DNA of 64,000 bases from Pseudoalteromonas sp. XMcav2-N (GCF_024124545.1 NZ_JAMXSF010000008.1:124001-188000); one strand, 5' to 3'; numbered from the stretch's first letter, positions 28,934 to 39,612 are shown. Numbers and translations: made by a program. The notes: a model not told the origin generated them from the letters alone.

Positions 28934-30310
28934 CTATGCGCCAACTATCCCCAATGGTTTTGCACTTTCCCACGCACCCCGGGTAAAGTCTGGAATAGTG
29001 ACTGACTCACTGCGATTTGCAACTGACTGGGCCGACAAGGGCGAGATCACTGACCAGGCCGCGCCATCATAAACATCCTGATCCAGCGGCTCGCCATTGC
29101 GTAAACAATAAATCATCCGCCAGAACATTAAGAAGTCCATGCCACCATGACCGCCATTGCGCTCAGCTTCTGCCCCCATCTTCAGCCACAAGGGGTGATC
29201 ATATTTGGCATACCAGGCACTCATATCCTCATCCCACTCATGAAACGATTTAGTGCCACCGTGTTCCAGCGCAATGCGATTAGGGAACCCGGCAAACACG
29301 CCATTGGTGCCCTGGATCAGATTGTGTCGGGAGTAAGGGCGAGGTGTCGTCGTATCATGCTGGATCATGATAGAGCGTCCTTTTACCGTTTTTACCAAGG
29401 TTGTATTCATATCACCGGCCACATATTGCCACTGGTTGCGCTGATGGTCCGGCGCAAATTCACGCGCTGCGTAAGCTGCCCGGCCCAGTGCCGGCGAGCT
29501 CATTGAGGTTAAATAATCAAACCGGTCACCCCGGTTGATGTTCATATACTGAGAAACCGGTCCCAGGCCATGGGTAGGATAGAGATTGCCGTTACGCTTG
29601 GTATGCCACTCAGTGCGCCAGGAGCCGGTTTTATGTTCCAACTCTTTCATCTGCCAGCGCAGCTCATGAATATAAGCCGCTTCACCATGTAACAGTTCAC
29701 CAAACAGGCCCTGACGCACCATATTCAGCACCATCAGTTCATCACGGCCATAGTTGACGTTTTCCATCATCATACAGTTTTTCTGGGTACGCTCTGCGGT
29801 GTCAACCAGTTGCCACATTTCTTCAACTGTCAGAGCCAATGGCACCTCAACAAAGGCATGCTTACCACTTTCCATGGTATCCACAGCCATAGGTGCGTGC
29901 CAACGCCACGGAGTTGAAATGATAACGATGTCAATATCATCCCGGGCAAGCATTTCCCGGTACGCAAATTCAGACCCCTGATACAGCGCAGGCGCTTTTG
30001 CACCACGCTCAGCGAGGTAGTTTGCTGAACGCTGCAGAACGGCATCATGCGTATCGCACAGGGCAACTATCTCAGCCCCGTCGATATGGCTCATGCGTTT
30101 AACATGACCATACCCCCGCTGGCCCACGCCAATGAAACCGACACGAACAATGTCCATTTTTGGCGCTACCAGGCCAATCACTGATTTACCCTGGCGCTCG
30201 GGTACATATTGCAACGGGTCTGCTTTGCTCTGTGCACACCCAGATACGACGCCTGCGGCCGCTGCAACCCCGGCAGCTTTGAGAAAATCCCGGCGATTTA
30301 AATTTGTCAT
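28934..30310 (-). CDS. Tat-exported Gfo/Idh/MocA protein, glycoside hydrolase family 109
   Basis: A 458-residue NAD-dependent oxidoreductase-fold protein. The N-terminus carries a twin-arginine motif (NRRDFLK) and a hydrophobic stretch ending VVSGC, so it should be exported folded through Tat and probably lipid-anchored. The Rossmann motif is [13 protein letters not shown]. Landmarks shared with GH109 alpha-N-acetylgalactosaminidases include [16 protein letters not shown] and [13 protein letters not shown]109 enzymes hydrolyse alpha-GalNAc through a transient NAD+ redox step. Next upstream on the same strand are genes for a HexNAc-kinase-like and a nucleotidyltransferase protein, which fits amino-sugar salvage. 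A terminator separates their transcript from this gene. Confidence 0.9.
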   Translation of the reverse strand: MTNLNRRDFLKAAGVAAAAGVVSGCAQSKADPLQYVPERQGKSVIGLVAPKMDIVRVGFIGVGQRGYGHVKRMSHIDGAEIVALCDTHDAVLQRSANYLAERGAKAPALYQGSEFAYREMLARDDIDIVIISTPWRWHAPMAVDTMESGKHAFVEVPLALTVEEMWQLVDTAERTQKNCMMMENVNYGRDELMVLNMVRQGLFGELLHGEAAYIHELRWQMKELEHKTGSWRTEWHTKRNGNLYPTHGLGPVSQYMNINRGDRFDYLTSMSSPALGRAAYAAREFAPDHQRNQWQYVAGDMNTTLVKTVKGRSIMIQHDTTTPRPYSRHNLIQGTNGVFAGFPNRIALEHGGTKSFHEWDEDMSAWYAKYDHPLWLKMGAEAERNGGHGGMDFLMFWRMIYCLRNGEPLDQDVYDGAAWSVISPLSAQSVANRSESVTIPDFTRGAWESAKPLGIVGA

Positions 30311-30454
30311 TATTATTATCCTCGAAGATACTTCCCCTGAACGCTAACGGATTGTACACAGGGTTGCAAAAGCATTGCGACAAACAGATATCTAATCGGT
30401 ACAAAAGGATGTTCAAGATCACCACAATGGCGCGATGCGTGTTTCAGGCGTAAA

Positions 30455-30477
30455 AAAAGCGCCATTGCGGCGCTTTT
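30455..30477 (-). terminator. Intrinsic terminator after the kinase gene
   Basis: Stem AAAAGCGCC / GGCGCTTTT with a five-base loop lies 17 bases past the kinase stop and continues into a T-run on the minus strand (seven T in all). Confidence 0.85.
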
Positions 30478-30493
30478 CCCATCTTTTAAACAT

Positions 30494-31567
30494 TCAGGCG
30501 GCATCAATAATATGACTCAACTGAACCTGCTTCGCGACGATATCCTGATACAACGCAAACTGGTTTCTCGCGCGTTGTAGGTTGTGCTCAGAATGTTTAG
30601 TGGCAAAATAATTATCTCCATCCAGGTAGTCTGTCAAAAAGCGTAAACCAATCATAAATGGCATAACTTTCGCGCCAAGAATAAAGCTGTGCTTTTCTGT
30701 GTCGGTCAGGCTCGCTGACAGAGGCCCTTTGTAACCTTTTACCAGCGCAGCAAATATCTCTTCTCGCACCCGAACATTCGTCAGATTAGTTGAATCCTCT
30801 GCTTCCGGAGAACAGAAAGTTCGAACCATGTCACCAAAATCATAAAGCCAGTAACCAGGCATACAGGTATCGAGATCAATGACGGCTCGAGCTTTGTTTG
30901 ATTCTGAACAGAACAGCATATTATTGATCTTGGTGTCGTTATGACACGCTCTCAATGGCAATTGCGCTTCCACCTCGGCCACCTCTTGCGCAAGTGAAAA
31001 TTGTGCTCGGCAGAACGCAACTTCCTCCTGACACAAAGCTGCACGCCCCAGCGGATCACGACTGAGAGTGTTTTCAAACATCTCTATGCGCATTGCCAGA
31101 TTGTGAAAATCTGGAATCACGTGATGGAGCTGAGTCGCATCAAAATCATCTAATGCAGAAGCAAACTGACCAAAAGCACTCGCTGCAACAGCAGCCTTCA
31201 CTTCGCTGTCGACGACATCTTCACTGTAACTACCACCTATAAACTCCAGTGCCCGCCAGACTTCGCCCTCGATGTGTACCAAGTAATCACCGCTAACTGT
31301 TGAAACATGACGAATGATTGCTAATTCATAGCCTCCATCTCTGGCTTTATTCTCCAGGTGTTGTTCGATTTTTCTCGCATTTTTGACTAACTGCTCAGGC
31401 TCTGGAAAAACAACTGTATTGAGTTTTTGCACAACCAAAGCGCGCTGCTTGTTCTTTAGCAACATCGTTGTATTGATATGTCCATTGCCGATAGGACGAA
31501 GAGAAACAGACTCTCCATGCAGACCAAATTGCTGCGACAAGACTTCTGCAATTGCGCGATTTTTCAT
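30494..31567 (-). CDS. NahK-like N-acetylhexosamine kinase (phosphotransferase family)
   Basis: A 357-residue aminoglycoside-phosphotransferase-fold kinase. The catalytic loop CHNDTKINNMLF and the metal motif VIDLDTCMPGYWLYDFGD closely follow the pattern of N-acetylhexosamine 1-kinase (NahK, once called mucin desulfatase). NahK phosphorylates GlcNAc and GalNAc at C1. The partner gene upstream encodes a sugar-nucleotidyltransferase-like protein and the gene downstream a GH109 protein, so the trio could release, phosphorylate and activate HexNAc. I use the ATG at 31567 (MKNRAIAEV), which has GAGG five bases upstream. The longest frame starts at 31648 inside the upstream gene. Confidence 0.85.
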   Translation of the reverse strand: MKNRAIAEVLSQQFGLHGESVSLRPIGNGHINTTMLLKNKQRALVVQKLNTVVFPEPEQLVKNARKIEQHLENKARDGGYELAIIRHVSTVSGDYLVHIEGEVWRALEFIGGSYSEDVVDSEVKAAVAASAFGQFASALDDFDATQLHHVIPDFHNLAMRIEMFENTLSRDPLGRAALCQEEVAFCRAQFSLAQEVAEVEAQLPLRACHNDTKINNMLFCSESNKARAVIDLDTCMPGYWLYDFGDMVRTFCSPEAEDSTNLTNVRVREEIFAALVKGYKGPLSASLTDTEKHSFILGAKVMPFMIGLRFLTDYLDGDNYFATKHSEHNLQRARNQFALYQDIVAKQVQLSHIIDAA

Positions 31568-31610
31568 TGTAACCTCATTGCCACTCTCAATACTGTGACA
31601 GGTGATAGGC

Positions 31611-32495
31611 TCATCCGTGACGTAGTTCATATAATAATCCTGAGACACTCTTTAATTCTTCTTTGTAAGTGATACCAAACCAGCGGTCACAGGTGCGGTG
31701 CACTCGAACTTGGAGCAGGCCTTGCTGGACGCAACTTTGGATACAGTCAGGCAAATAATACTCGTTTTTGACATCGCTGTCATAGCTTTCTAGAAACTGT
31801 GAAAACTCAACTTCAAGCTGTACTAATAAAGTCTGCGTTACACCCCAGCAAGTCATCGATGCCAGAGCCGATCCAGGTATAGTTACCCGACTTCCCTCTG
31901 GCGATTTACCCGACAGACCATCAGCACCTCTTTGAATATCCAGATATTCAACAACTTCTGTTAACCAGTCATTGTGAGTTTGGCATATTCCTCGATTTAC
32001 GCCACCTTGCTGTGACAAAGTTTGCTCTAATGGATAGCCGACAATAGCCATGTCACTTTGCTCTGACTCTGCAAAGTGGCAAACCAATTGTTTATAAGCA
32101 GCAGGGCCGTAATAGTCATCTGCCGTTATCACAATGGCTGCGCCTGGGATATGCGGTTTTGCACACAGCAGTGCATGTCCGGTTCCCCAGGGCTTTTGAC
32201 GCAATTGTGCTTTGGTGTTAAAACGTGGTGGCACATCCATGATGGCTTGCTCAACTAGCTCAACCTGCAGGTCGCGCGAAAGTCGCGGTAAAATTTCCTG
32301 CTCTATCAATGGCCTAACTAGATGATTAATGACCAGCACCACATGACGGATCCCAGCTGCATGTGCGTCCTGAATACTCAGTTCCATAATGGTGCAGTTA
32401 AAATCTGGCAATACCGCAATTTGCTTGTTACCGCCAAACCGCTTCCCCAGGCCCGCAGCCAGGATCACCAAAGTCGGCTCCTTCCCAGTGTACAT
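31611..32495 (-). CDS. Sugar-1-phosphate nucleotidyltransferase-like protein
   Basis: A 294-residue nucleotidyltransferase: the signature LVILAAGLGKRFGGNKQ near residue 10 binds the nucleotide phosphate, and VITADDYYGPAAY supplies the metal-binding aspartates. A WGTGHALLCAKP stretch precedes it. The KDE..LP-type ending YLPDCI also fits this fold. The substrate cannot be read from sequence, but the next gene is a NahK-like kinase, so HexNAc-1-phosphate is a reasonable guess. The ATG at 32495 has GGAG seven bases upstream; a TTG at 32516 lacks one. Confidence 0.85.
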   Translation of the reverse strand: MYTGKEPTLVILAAGLGKRFGGNKQIAVLPDFNCTIMELSIQDAHAAGIRHVVLVINHLVRPLIEQEILPRLSRDLQVELVEQAIMDVPPRFNTKAQLRQKPWGTGHALLCAKPHIPGAAIVITADDYYGPAAYKQLVCHFAESEQSDMAIVGYPLEQTLSQQGGVNRGICQTHNDWLTEVVEYLDIQRGADGLSGKSPEGSRVTIPGSALASMTCWGVTQTLLVQLEVEFSQFLESYDSDVKNEYYLPDCIQSCVQQGLLQVRVHRTCDRWFGITYKEELKSVSGLLYELRHG

Positions 32496-32739
32496 AGACA
32501 AGCTCCAGCCAATCAAAATTTAAACGGCTAGTGTACATAGCTTAGACATAAATTAAAAGTCGTTGTAAAAATCGAGATAACAGTCACGCTTTAAATATAA
32601 CAAAGCGGCGGGAACGCAAATCATTAAAAAATTGAAATTTATAGGGTTATTTACGTTTTTATGCGAATAAAGCTGTAACTCTATTCGCACTACCAACAAC
32701 GGGTCCAAATAAAAGTTCCAAATTACGGAACAATCATAC

Positions 32740-34170
32740 TTAGAACTTCTGACACACGTATTTGGTTTCAAGGAATTCCTGAAGCCCTTCTCTGGCTCCT
32801 TCGCGCCCCAGGCCAGATTGCTTCATCCCACCAAACGGTGCAACCGGATTCGAAATAGCACCCTCATTAATGCCAACCATACCATATTCAAGCGCCATCG
32901 ACACCCGATGGATCTGAGACACATCCTGAGAATAGAAATAAGCAGCAAGTCCTTCATTGACTGTATTCGCCTGACGTATAACAGACTGTTCGTCATTAAA
33001 TACAATGATGCTAACAACCGGCGCAAAAATCTCCTGATGGTAAATGTCCATCTCCTCGGTAACACCCAGTAAAATAGTCGGTGCCATAAAGTTGCCGGCT
33101 CCGTCCACTCCCTTATAAGTCCGTTGAGCCCCTTTGCTAAGCGCATCCTCAATCAACTTCTGCGCCTTGTCTTTAGCCCTTTGGTTAATCAGAGGCCCGA
33201 TATCGGTATTCGCCTCTAACCCGTCGCCGACCACCAGTTTGGCAACCGCCTCAATGAGTGCATTGGTAAACGCCTCTTGTATATCCTGATGGACAAAAAC
33301 CCGATTAGCTGCCACGCAAGTTTGCCCGCCATTTCGAAACTTAGCCACCATCAAGCCTGCCACCGCCTCTTCGACATCCGCACAGGAGAACACAATAAAG
33401 GGCGCATTGCCGCCCAATTCCATTGAGGTCCGTTTTACCGTGTCGGCACTGTGTGCCAGCAGTTTTTTACCCACTAATGTGGAGCCGGTGAAAGTCAGCT
33501 TACGCACCACCGGGCTTGCCAGTAAGGGGGCGACCAGCGCCTCAGCATCATCCGTTACCAGAACCTGAAAAGCGGCATCTTCAAACCCGGCTTCTAACGC
33601 TAATTTGGCCAAAGCAATGGCGCTCAAAGGCGTTTCTTCTGACGGCTTAAGAATAAAGGGGCAACCCGCAGCATAAGCTGGTGCCACTTTGCGCGCGATC
33701 ATAGCCAATGGAAAGTTCCAGGGCGTGACCCCCAACACCACACCGACGGGCTGCTTTATCGTTGTCAGCTGATGCGAGGGACTGTGCGATGGTATCACTT
33801 CGCCATAAGCACGCTTAGCCTCCTCGGCAAACCATTGAACAAACCCCGCTGCGTATTTGACTTCAGCCTGCGCTTCACGAAGCGGCTTGCCCTGCTCTTT
33901 GGTCATCAGCTCAGCAAGCACCGCTTCATTATCCAGAATAAGCTGATGCCAACGCGCCAACACTTCCGTCCGCTGCTGGGCAGGGCGCTGTTTAAGGGTA
34001 TCAAAACAAGCTTGTGCAGCACTCAATGCATGCTCTGCCGCCTCGTGATCGGCAATGGAAACCGTCGCGATGGGCACATCGTTGGCCGGGTTGTGCACCG
34101 TTAATTGCCGCTCTGACTGCCAGGGATTGCCATTCACCCAGGAGTGGTTTTGTTCGGTGATAAGTGTCAT
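32740..34170 (-). CDS. gabD: NAD(P)-dependent succinate-semialdehyde dehydrogenase-like aldehyde dehydrogenase
   Basis: A 476-residue class of aldehyde dehydrogenase oxidising succinate semialdehyde, the end of GABA degradation. Motifs: PWNFPLAMI, FTGST near the Rossmann fold, catalytic Glu in MELGGNAPF and catalytic Cys in GGQTCVAANR, and C-terminal PFGGMKQSGLGREG. Overall it tracks GabD rather than betaine-aldehyde enzymes, though close relatives use other semialdehydes. The ATG at 34170 has AAGGAG eight bases upstream; an ATG seven codons earlier would include that site within the gene. It stands alone, with no gabT in the window. Confidence 0.88.
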   Translation of the reverse strand: MTLITEQNHSWVNGNPWQSERQLTVHNPANDVPIATVSIADHEAAEHALSAAQACFDTLKQRPAQQRTEVLARWHQLILDNEAVLAELMTKEQGKPLREAQAEVKYAAGFVQWFAEEAKRAYGEVIPSHSPSHQLTTIKQPVGVVLGVTPWNFPLAMIARKVAPAYAAGCPFILKPSEETPLSAIALAKLALEAGFEDAAFQVLVTDDAEALVAPLLASPVVRKLTFTGSTLVGKKLLAHSADTVKRTSMELGGNAPFIVFSCADVEEAVAGLMVAKFRNGGQTCVAANRVFVHQDIQEAFTNALIEAVAKLVVGDGLEANTDIGPLINQRAKDKAQKLIEDALSKGAQRTYKGVDGAGNFMAPTILLGVTEEMDIYHQEIFAPVVSIIVFNDEQSVIRQANTVNEGLAAYFYSQDVSQIHRVSMALEYGMVGINEGAISNPVAPFGGMKQSGLGREGAREGLQEFLETKYVCQKF

Positions 34171-34194
34171 AGCAAACGCTCCTTCCATCACTGA

Positions 34195-34219
34195 ACAGGG
34201 CCGCTAAATGCGGCCCTGT
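34195..34219 (-). terminator. Hairpin after fdx
   Basis: A perfect 10-bp stem ACAGGGCCGC / GCGGCCCTGT with loop TAAAT lies 11 bases past the fdx stop. The T-run is poor, but position and strength suggest it ends the isc operon transcript before gabD. Confidence 0.6.
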
Positions 34220-34230
34220 AGAGACAAAGA

Positions 34231-34569
34231 TTAATGTTCTTCGTTGACGATATTGAGGTTGTATTTGGGGATTTCCACAACCAGGTCTTCGTCGGCAATC
34301 ACCGCCTGACAGCCCAGCCGGGATTCAGCTTCCAGCCCCCACGCTTTATCCAGCATATCGTCTTCCAGTTCGTCGCTTTCTTCAAGCGAGTCAAACCCTT
34401 CACGGATCACCACGTGACAGGTCGTACAGGCACAGGATTTTTCACAGGCATGGGGAATGCTGATGCCGTTTTTCAGCGCCACATCCAGTACGGTTTTGCC
34501 TGACTCAGCTTCAATGGCTGCACCTTCCGGGCAAAGTTCTTCATGGGGTAAAAAGATAATCTGTGGCAT
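34231..34569 (-). CDS. fdx: ISC-type [2Fe-2S] ferredoxin
   Basis: A 112-residue adrenodoxin-type ferredoxin supplying electrons during Fe-S cluster assembly. Cluster ligands are in HACEKSCACTTCHV (Cys at 42, 48 and 51) and LGCQAV. The acidic patch SLEESDELEDDMLDKAW is typical of the ISC form. It is the last gene of the isc operon, one base after hscA. Confidence 0.96.
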   Translation of the reverse strand: MPQIIFLPHEELCPEGAAIEAESGKTVLDVALKNGISIPHACEKSCACTTCHVVIREGFDSLEESDELEDDMLDKAWGLEAESRLGCQAVIADEDLVVEIPKYNLNIVNEEH

Positions 34570-34570
34570 A

Positions 34571-36433
34571 TTACACCTCGTCTACCGACTGACCTTGCAG
34601 TGCGTGTTTAATTGATACATCCATACGGCGTGACGCAAACTCACTGCTTGCCTCATCCACCTGTTCGATTGCCGCTTTGATCGCTTGTGGATCCGTGGCC
34701 GTTAATCGTGCGTTATCAAGCCCGGCCATCGCATCGCGCAATGCCGTCAACTCTTGCTCATTAAGCAGCTCGCTGTCGGTCGCCAGAGAGGCCTCCAGTG
34801 CTTCCAGTACACGCAGTGCCTCAACTTGCTGTTCTTTCAGCATACGTGCTTGCATATCTTCTTTGGCATTACTCATGGAATCTTTGAGCATCTGTGCAAC
34901 CTGATCATCGCTCAGACCAAACGACGGCTTAACCTGAATTTCAGCCTGTACCTCAGTGGATTTCTCCATTGCAGACACACTCAGCAAACCGTCCGCGTCC
35001 ACCTTAAAGGTTACGCGAATGTGTGCCGCACCTGCCGCCATTGGCGGAATGCCTTTAAGGCTGAACTTAGCCAGAGAGCGACAGTCATCAACCAGCTCAC
35101 GCTCGCCCTGCAAGACATGCAGTGACATGGCCGTTTGACCATCTTTAAAGGTGGTAAATTCCTGCGCACGGGCAACCGGAATGGTGGTGTTACGCGGGAT
35201 GATCTTCTCAACCAGCCCGCCCATGGTTTCCAGGCCTAAAGACAATGGCAAAACGTCCAGCAACAGCATATCCGAATCAGGCTTGTTGCCGACCAGAATA
35301 TCTGCCTGAATAGCAGCGCCCAGTGCAACGACCCGATCCGGGTCAATCGACGTCAATGGGGGCTTAGCAAAGAAAGTTTCAACGGCGCTGCGGATCACAG
35401 GCATGCGGGTTGAACCACCCACCATCACCACTTCCAGCACTTCTTCTTTTTCAACGCCCGCATCTTTGAGCGCGCGGCGACACGAACGCAATGTCTTCTT
35501 AACCAATTCCTCAGCCAATTCAGCAAACTGATCTCGGGTAACCGTCACGGTAAATTCCTGCTCACGCACGGGCAACTTCACGTTTACCGTTTCATAGCTG
35601 GTCAGCGCTTCTTTACAGGCTTTGGCTTTATTGATGAATAAACGCAATTCTTTGGCAGTCAGGTCGGTTAATCCGGTTTGCTGTTTAAAGGTATTCACCA
35701 ATAGCGCATCAAAGTCGTCACCGCCCAGACTTGAGTCGCCGCCGGTGGCCAGTACTTCAAATACGCCTTGATTCAAACGCAGGATAGAAATATCGAACGT
35801 ACCACCGCCCAAATCATAAACGGCAATCACGCCTTCCTGACCTGAGTCCAGACCATAAGCGACTGCCGCAGCGGTTGGCTCATTCAATAAACGCAATACT
35901 TTAAGACCCGAGATTTCTGCTGCGTCTTTAGTACTTTGACGCTGTGCATCATCAAAATAGGCAGGTACAGTGATCACCGCGCCCATCACATCTTCACCAC
36001 CAAAGCTTTCAACCGCGCGCTGATGGAGTGATTTGAGTATTTCAGCCGATGCCTGAACCGGACTGATTGGCCCAGCACAAGTCTGAACCGCCAGGCTGCC
36101 CTGATGCTCAACAAAGGTATAAGGCAGCTGACCATAGCTGCTGGCAATTTCTTCGGCCGTTTTACCCAAAAAGCGCTTTACTGAGATCAGAGTATTTTCC
36201 GGATCCAATGCCGCTTCTTGCTGCGCCAACTTACCAACACTTACCTGCTCACCGTGATAACGAACCACAGAGGGCAGCATCGCCTCGCCATTGATGTCGG
36301 TCAGGGTTTTGGTTTCGCCACTTTGGACCGTAGCAACCAACGAATTCGTGGTGCCCAGGTCTATCCCGATGGCCAGTTTATGTTCATGAGGTGCCGCGCT
36401 CTGCCCCGGCTCAGCAATTTGCAGTAATGCCAT
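34571..36433 (-). CDS. hscA: Fe-S assembly Hsp70 chaperone HscA
   Basis: A specialised DnaK-family ATPase that helps IscU hand over Fe-S clusters, stimulated by HscB. The N-terminal ATP-binding motif [13 protein letters not shown], then [36 protein letters not shown] and [11 protein letters not shown] are present, followed by the substrate-binding and lid domains. The 620-residue length matches HscA rather than the longer DnaK, and the position between hscB and fdx settles the identity. Confidence 0.98.
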   Translation of the reverse strand: MALLQIAEPGQSAAPHEHKLAIGIDLGTTNSLVATVQSGETKTLTDINGEAMLPSVVRYHGEQVSVGKLAQQEAALDPENTLISVKRFLGKTAEEIASSYGQLPYTFVEHQGSLAVQTCAGPISPVQASAEILKSLHQRAVESFGGEDVMGAVITVPAYFDDAQRQSTKDAAEISGLKVLRLLNEPTAAAVAYGLDSGQEGVIAVYDLGGGTFDISILRLNQGVFEVLATGGDSSLGGDDFDALLVNTFKQQTGLTDLTAKELRLFINKAKACKEALTSYETVNVKLPVREQEFTVTVTRDQFAELAEELVKKTLRSCRRALKDAGVEKEEVLEVVMVGGSTRMPVIRSAVETFFAKPPLTSIDPDRVVALGAAIQADILVGNKPDSDMLLLDVLPLSLGLETMGGLVEKIIPRNTTIPVARAQEFTTFKDGQTAMSLHVLQGERELVDDCRSLAKFSLKGIPPMAAGAAHIRVTFKVDADGLLSVSAMEKSTEVQAEIQVKPSFGLSDDQVAQMLKDSMSNAKEDMQARMLKEQQVEALRVLEALEASLATDSELLNEQELTALRDAMAGLDNARLTATDPQAIKAAIEQVDEASSEFASRRMDVSIKHALQGQSVDEV

Positions 36434-36493
36434 AATGCTCTTTCACTTTGGTGAAGCTGGTTGTCGCTGCACTTTACAGCCACACAGTATCAA

Positions 36494-37018
36494 TCAGTCG
36501 AACAGACTGTCTTCAATTCTAGACAACTCGTCTTTCAACTTATAAACAAACTTGAGTTTGCGAATATGATCCGCCGCACGATGCAGCTGCGCTTCGTCGT
36601 TGCTCGCTAAAAGCTCACCCAGGCCAGCGCTATATTGCTGCTCCAGCTGTTTAGCTTGCGCTTCAAATGACTCGATTTCTGCTTCCGGATCGCCACTATG
36701 CTGAATGTCTTCCAGCGCTTCACGCAGCTCCATTTGCTGCATCAAAAAGGCCGGATCCTGCAGGGTTTGTTGCTCTGCACGGATATCGACACCGCGTTCA
36801 CTCAACATGTATTCCGCGCGTTTCACAGGGTGTTTTAGCACTGCCAACGCATCGTTGATCTCTGCGGTCTTTTGCACCGCTAACAGTTTTTCACGCTCAC
36901 CAAGATGGGCAAACTTGTCCGGATGAACCGCGCGTTGCAGGTCAAGATAACGCTGATTCAAAACGTTCAGGTCAACCTGGTAGCTGACAGGTAAATCGAA
37001 TAATTCAAAATATCGCAT
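36494..37018 (-). CDS. hscB: Fe-S assembly J-domain co-chaperone HscB
   Basis: A 174-residue J-protein that brings IscU to HscA. The J-domain tripeptide is in VHPDKFAH near residue 35, and the C-terminal three-helix IscU-binding domain follows. The start at 37018 (MRYFELFDLP) matches the family. The frame extends six codons to 37036, which would run into a hairpin after iscA. Confidence 0.95.
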   Translation of the reverse strand: MRYFELFDLPVSYQVDLNVLNQRYLDLQRAVHPDKFAHLGEREKLLAVQKTAEINDALAVLKHPVKRAEYMLSERGVDIRAEQQTLQDPAFLMQQMELREALEDIQHSGDPEAEIESFEAQAKQLEQQYSAGLGELLASNDEAQLHRAADHIRKLKFVYKLKDELSRIEDSLFD

Positions 37019-37034
37019 ACGCATCCAATACAGC

Positions 37035-37058
37035 AAAGCCCTACCAAGGCAGGGCTTT
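37035..37058 (-). terminator. Hairpin between iscA and hscB
   Basis: Stem AAAGCCCT / AGGGCTTT with an eight-base loop sits in the short gap between iscA and hscB. It is not followed by a clear T-run on the minus strand. It may act as a partial terminator or an RNA-stability element lowering hscBA-fdx relative to iscRSUA. Confidence 0.5.
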
Positions 37059-37081
37059 CTATTTTTTAATCACAAGAGAGA

Positions 37082-37405
37082 TTAAACGGTGAAACTTTCG
37101 CCGCAGCCACACTCGTCCTTTTGATTCGGGTTGTTAAATTTAAACCCTTCATTCAGACCTTCTTTGGTGTAGTCTAGCTCAGTGCCATCGATATACACTA
37201 GGCTCTTGGCATCGACGATGAGCTTGACGCCCTTTTCTTCAAACACCTCATCGCCTTCGTCCAGCTCATCGACAAACTCAAGTACATAGGCAAGACCCGA
37301 ACAGCCGGTCGTTTTAATGCCGACTCTCAGTCCAATGCCTTTACCGCGGTTGGCCAAAAAAGTCTGTACTCGGCCTGCCGCCGACTCTGTCAGTGTCACT
37401 GCCAT
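37082..37405 (-). CDS. iscA: Fe-S assembly A-type carrier IscA
   Basis: A 107-residue A-type carrier that binds iron or Fe-S clusters for transfer to target proteins. The three conserved cysteines are in TGCSGLAY and the C-terminal ECGCGESF. It lies between iscU and hscB in standard order. Confidence 0.97.
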   Translation of the reverse strand: MAVTLTESAAGRVQTFLANRGKGIGLRVGIKTTGCSGLAYVLEFVDELDEGDEVFEEKGVKLIVDAKSLVYIDGTELDYTKEGLNEGFKFNNPNQKDECGCGESFTV

Positions 37406-37414
37406 AGTTATCTC

Positions 37415-37798
37415 TTACTTCGCCTGTTTACTCTTGTAGTCTGCAATTGCAGCCTGGATCGCGTCTTCTGCCAGAATTGAACAGTGGATTTTCACTGGTG
37501 GCAACTCTAGTTCAGCGCTGATGTCGGTATTCTTGATTTCACCCGCTTCGTCAAGCGTCTTACCTTTCACCCATTCGGTGACCAGTGACGATGACGCAAT
37601 AGCGCTACCACAACCATACGTTTTAAATTTCGCGTCTTCGATGATACCTTGATCCGATACTTTGATCTGTAGCTTCATCACATCACCACAAGCCGGTGCG
37701 CCAACCATACCAGTTGCCACATTCGGGTCATTTTTGTCTAATGAACCAACGTTACGTGGGTTTTCCACGTGGTCAATTACTTTATTACTGTACGCCAT
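37415..37798 (-). CDS. iscU: Fe-S cluster scaffold IscU
   Basis: A 127-residue scaffold on which IscS-derived sulfur and iron form clusters. The three ligand cysteines are in GAPACGDVM, YGCGSAIASSS and HCSILAEDA. The HscA-recognition motif appears as LPPVKIHC. It is directly downstream of iscS. Confidence 0.98.
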   Translation of the reverse strand: MAYSNKVIDHVENPRNVGSLDKNDPNVATGMVGAPACGDVMKLQIKVSDQGIIEDAKFKTYGCGSAIASSSLVTEWVKGKTLDEAGEIKNTDISAELELPPVKIHCSILAEDAIQAAIADYKSKQAK

Positions 37799-37851
37799 AA
37801 TTCTTTCCTCACTACCTGCCTATAGTATTAACTTGCTATACACGGATTTGC

Positions 37852-39066
37852 TTAATGGTGTGCCCATTCAACTGCATCTAAATCCACGCCATCTTTGAAC
37901 ATTTCCCAAAGTGGTGACATCTCGCGCAGACGGCCAATCGAGTCTTTGATGAGTTTAACGGTATAATCGATTTCTTCTTCAGTGGTAAAACGGCCGATGC
38001 TGAAGCGGATAGAGCTGTGTGCCAGTTCATCGTTACGACCCAGTGCACGCAAAACATAAGATGGCTCAAGGCTTGCAGAAGTACATGCAGAACCAGATGA
38101 CACGGCGATGTCTTTAACTGCCATCAACAATGACTCACCTTCAACAAAGTTGAAGCTCAGGTTAACAATACCCGGCACAGACTGGTCGATGGCACCGTTG
38201 AAATACACTTCTTCCATATCCATCACGCCGTCCAGCAAACGCTTACGCAAGGTGCTGATGTGGGCATGATCTTTTTCGAAATCTTCTTTGGCAACACGGA
38301 AAGCAGCACCCATGCCCACGATTTGGTGGGTTGCCAGTGTACCTGAACGCATACCACGTTCATGGCCACCACCGTGCATTTGCGCTTCAAGACGTGCACG
38401 CGGCTTACGACGGACATACAATGCACCAATGCCTTTAGGGCCATACACTTTGTGGCCAGAGAAAGACATGAAGTCGACTTTCAGTTGTTGCAGGTCAATC
38501 TGTACTTTACCGGCACTTTGCGCAGCATCAACGTGGAACATAATTTTGCGCTCACGACACATTTCACCGATTGTGGCGATATCCTGAATAACACCCAGCT
38601 CGTTGTTAACATGCATGACGCTGATTAGAGTGGTGTCTTCGCGGATAGCGGCTTCAAGCTTTTTCAGATCCAGCAGGCCGTTTTCTTCCACTTCCATATA
38701 AGTGACGTCGAAGCCCTGACGCTCCAGTTCACGGCAGGTGTCCAGCACAGCTTTGTGCTCGGTCTTAACGGTGATCACGTGCTTGCCTTTCTTCTGATAG
38801 AAGTTAGCCGCACCTTTGATAGCCAGGTTATTTGATTCTGTAGCTCCTGAGGTGAAAACAATTTCACGCGGATCGGCATTGATTAAATCAGCGATATCAT
38901 TACGCGCCTGGTCAATCAGCTCTTCTGCCTGCCACCCGAAACGGTGCGAACGTGAGGCTGGATTACCAAAATTACCATCCATCGTCAGGCACTGCATCAT
39001 TTCGTCTGCAACACGCTGATCAACCGGAGTGGTCGCTGCATAATCTAAATATATCGGTAATTTCAT
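37852..39066 (-). CDS. iscS: Cysteine desulfurase IscS
   Basis: A PLP enzyme converting cysteine to alanine and passing persulfide sulfur to IscU and to tRNA thiolation. The PLP-lysine is in [12 protein letters not shown] and the catalytic cysteine loop is [13 protein letters not shown]. At 404 residues it is the size of E. coli IscS. The ATG at 39066 ([14 protein letters not shown]) has GGAG six bases upstream; the frame extends 12 codons further, into the gap after iscR. Confidence 0.97.
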   Translation of the reverse strand: MKLPIYLDYAATTPVDQRVADEMMQCLTMDGNFGNPASRSHRFGWQAEELIDQARNDIADLINADPREIVFTSGATESNNLAIKGAANFYQKKGKHVITVKTEHKAVLDTCRELERQGFDVTYMEVEENGLLDLKKLEAAIREDTTLISVMHVNNELGVIQDIATIGEMCRERKIMFHVDAAQSAGKVQIDLQQLKVDFMSFSGHKVYGPKGIGALYVRRKPRARLEAQMHGGGHERGMRSGTLATHQIVGMGAAFRVAKEDFEKDHAHISTLRKRLLDGVMDMEEVYFNGAIDQSVPGIVNLSFNFVEGESLLMAVKDIAVSSGSACTSASLEPSYVLRALGRNDELAHSSIRFSIGRFTTEEEIDYTVKLIKDSIGRLREMSPLWEMFKDGVDLDAVEWAHH

Positions 39067-39089
39067 TTCTTTCTCCGCTAGACGCCAGT

Positions 39090-39581
39090 TTACAGCTGGC
39101 AACTCACTTGAATATTCTCTAATTGCTTCATTGCACTGTTAACCCCATTGTCCTGACGTGTGGCAACAGACTGCACATCAGAATTGGCGACTAACTCGGC
39201 GAGGGAAATACTGTTTAAAAACTCTTCAATACGCATACTTAAGTCCGACCACAGTGTATGTGTCAGACAGCGCATGCCGCTTTGGCAGCCGCCGCCTTCT
39301 CCGTGACATCGGGTTGCATCTACAGATTCATCTACCGCAGCGATCACATCACCAACCGAGATAGTATGCGCGTCGCGGCCCAGCAAGTAGCCGCCACCCG
39401 GTCCGCGTACAGAGCTGACTAAGCCATGTTTGCGCAAGCGGGCAAATAATTGTTCCAGGTATGACAGGGAAATTTCCTGACGTTCGGAAATATCCGCCAG
39501 AGGCACGGGCCCAATATTTGCGTGTAGTGCGACGTCCAGCATCGCTGTCACTGCATATCTGCCTTTTGAAGTCAGTTTCAT
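39090..39581 (-). CDS. iscR: Fe-S-responsive transcriptional regulator IscR
   Basis: A 163-residue Rrf2-family regulator that, with a [2Fe-2S] cluster, represses the isc operon. The winged helix opens with [20 protein letters not shown], and the cluster cysteines are at 92, 99 and 105 in [15 protein letters not shown], followed by LTHTLW. I start at 39581 because this is the invariant N-terminus; the upstream extension to 39683 would read through the promoter. Three IscR-type boxes precede it, consistent with autoregulation. Confidence 0.97.
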   Translation of the reverse strand: MKLTSKGRYAVTAMLDVALHANIGPVPLADISERQEISLSYLEQLFARLRKHGLVSSVRGPGGGYLLGRDAHTISVGDVIAAVDESVDATRCHGEGGGCQSGMRCLTHTLWSDLSMRIEEFLNSISLAELVANSDVQSVATRQDNGVNSAMKQLENIQVSCQL

Positions 39582-39612
39582 GCGTGCCCCCAGAAAAGTT
39601 ATCAAGGCGCAA

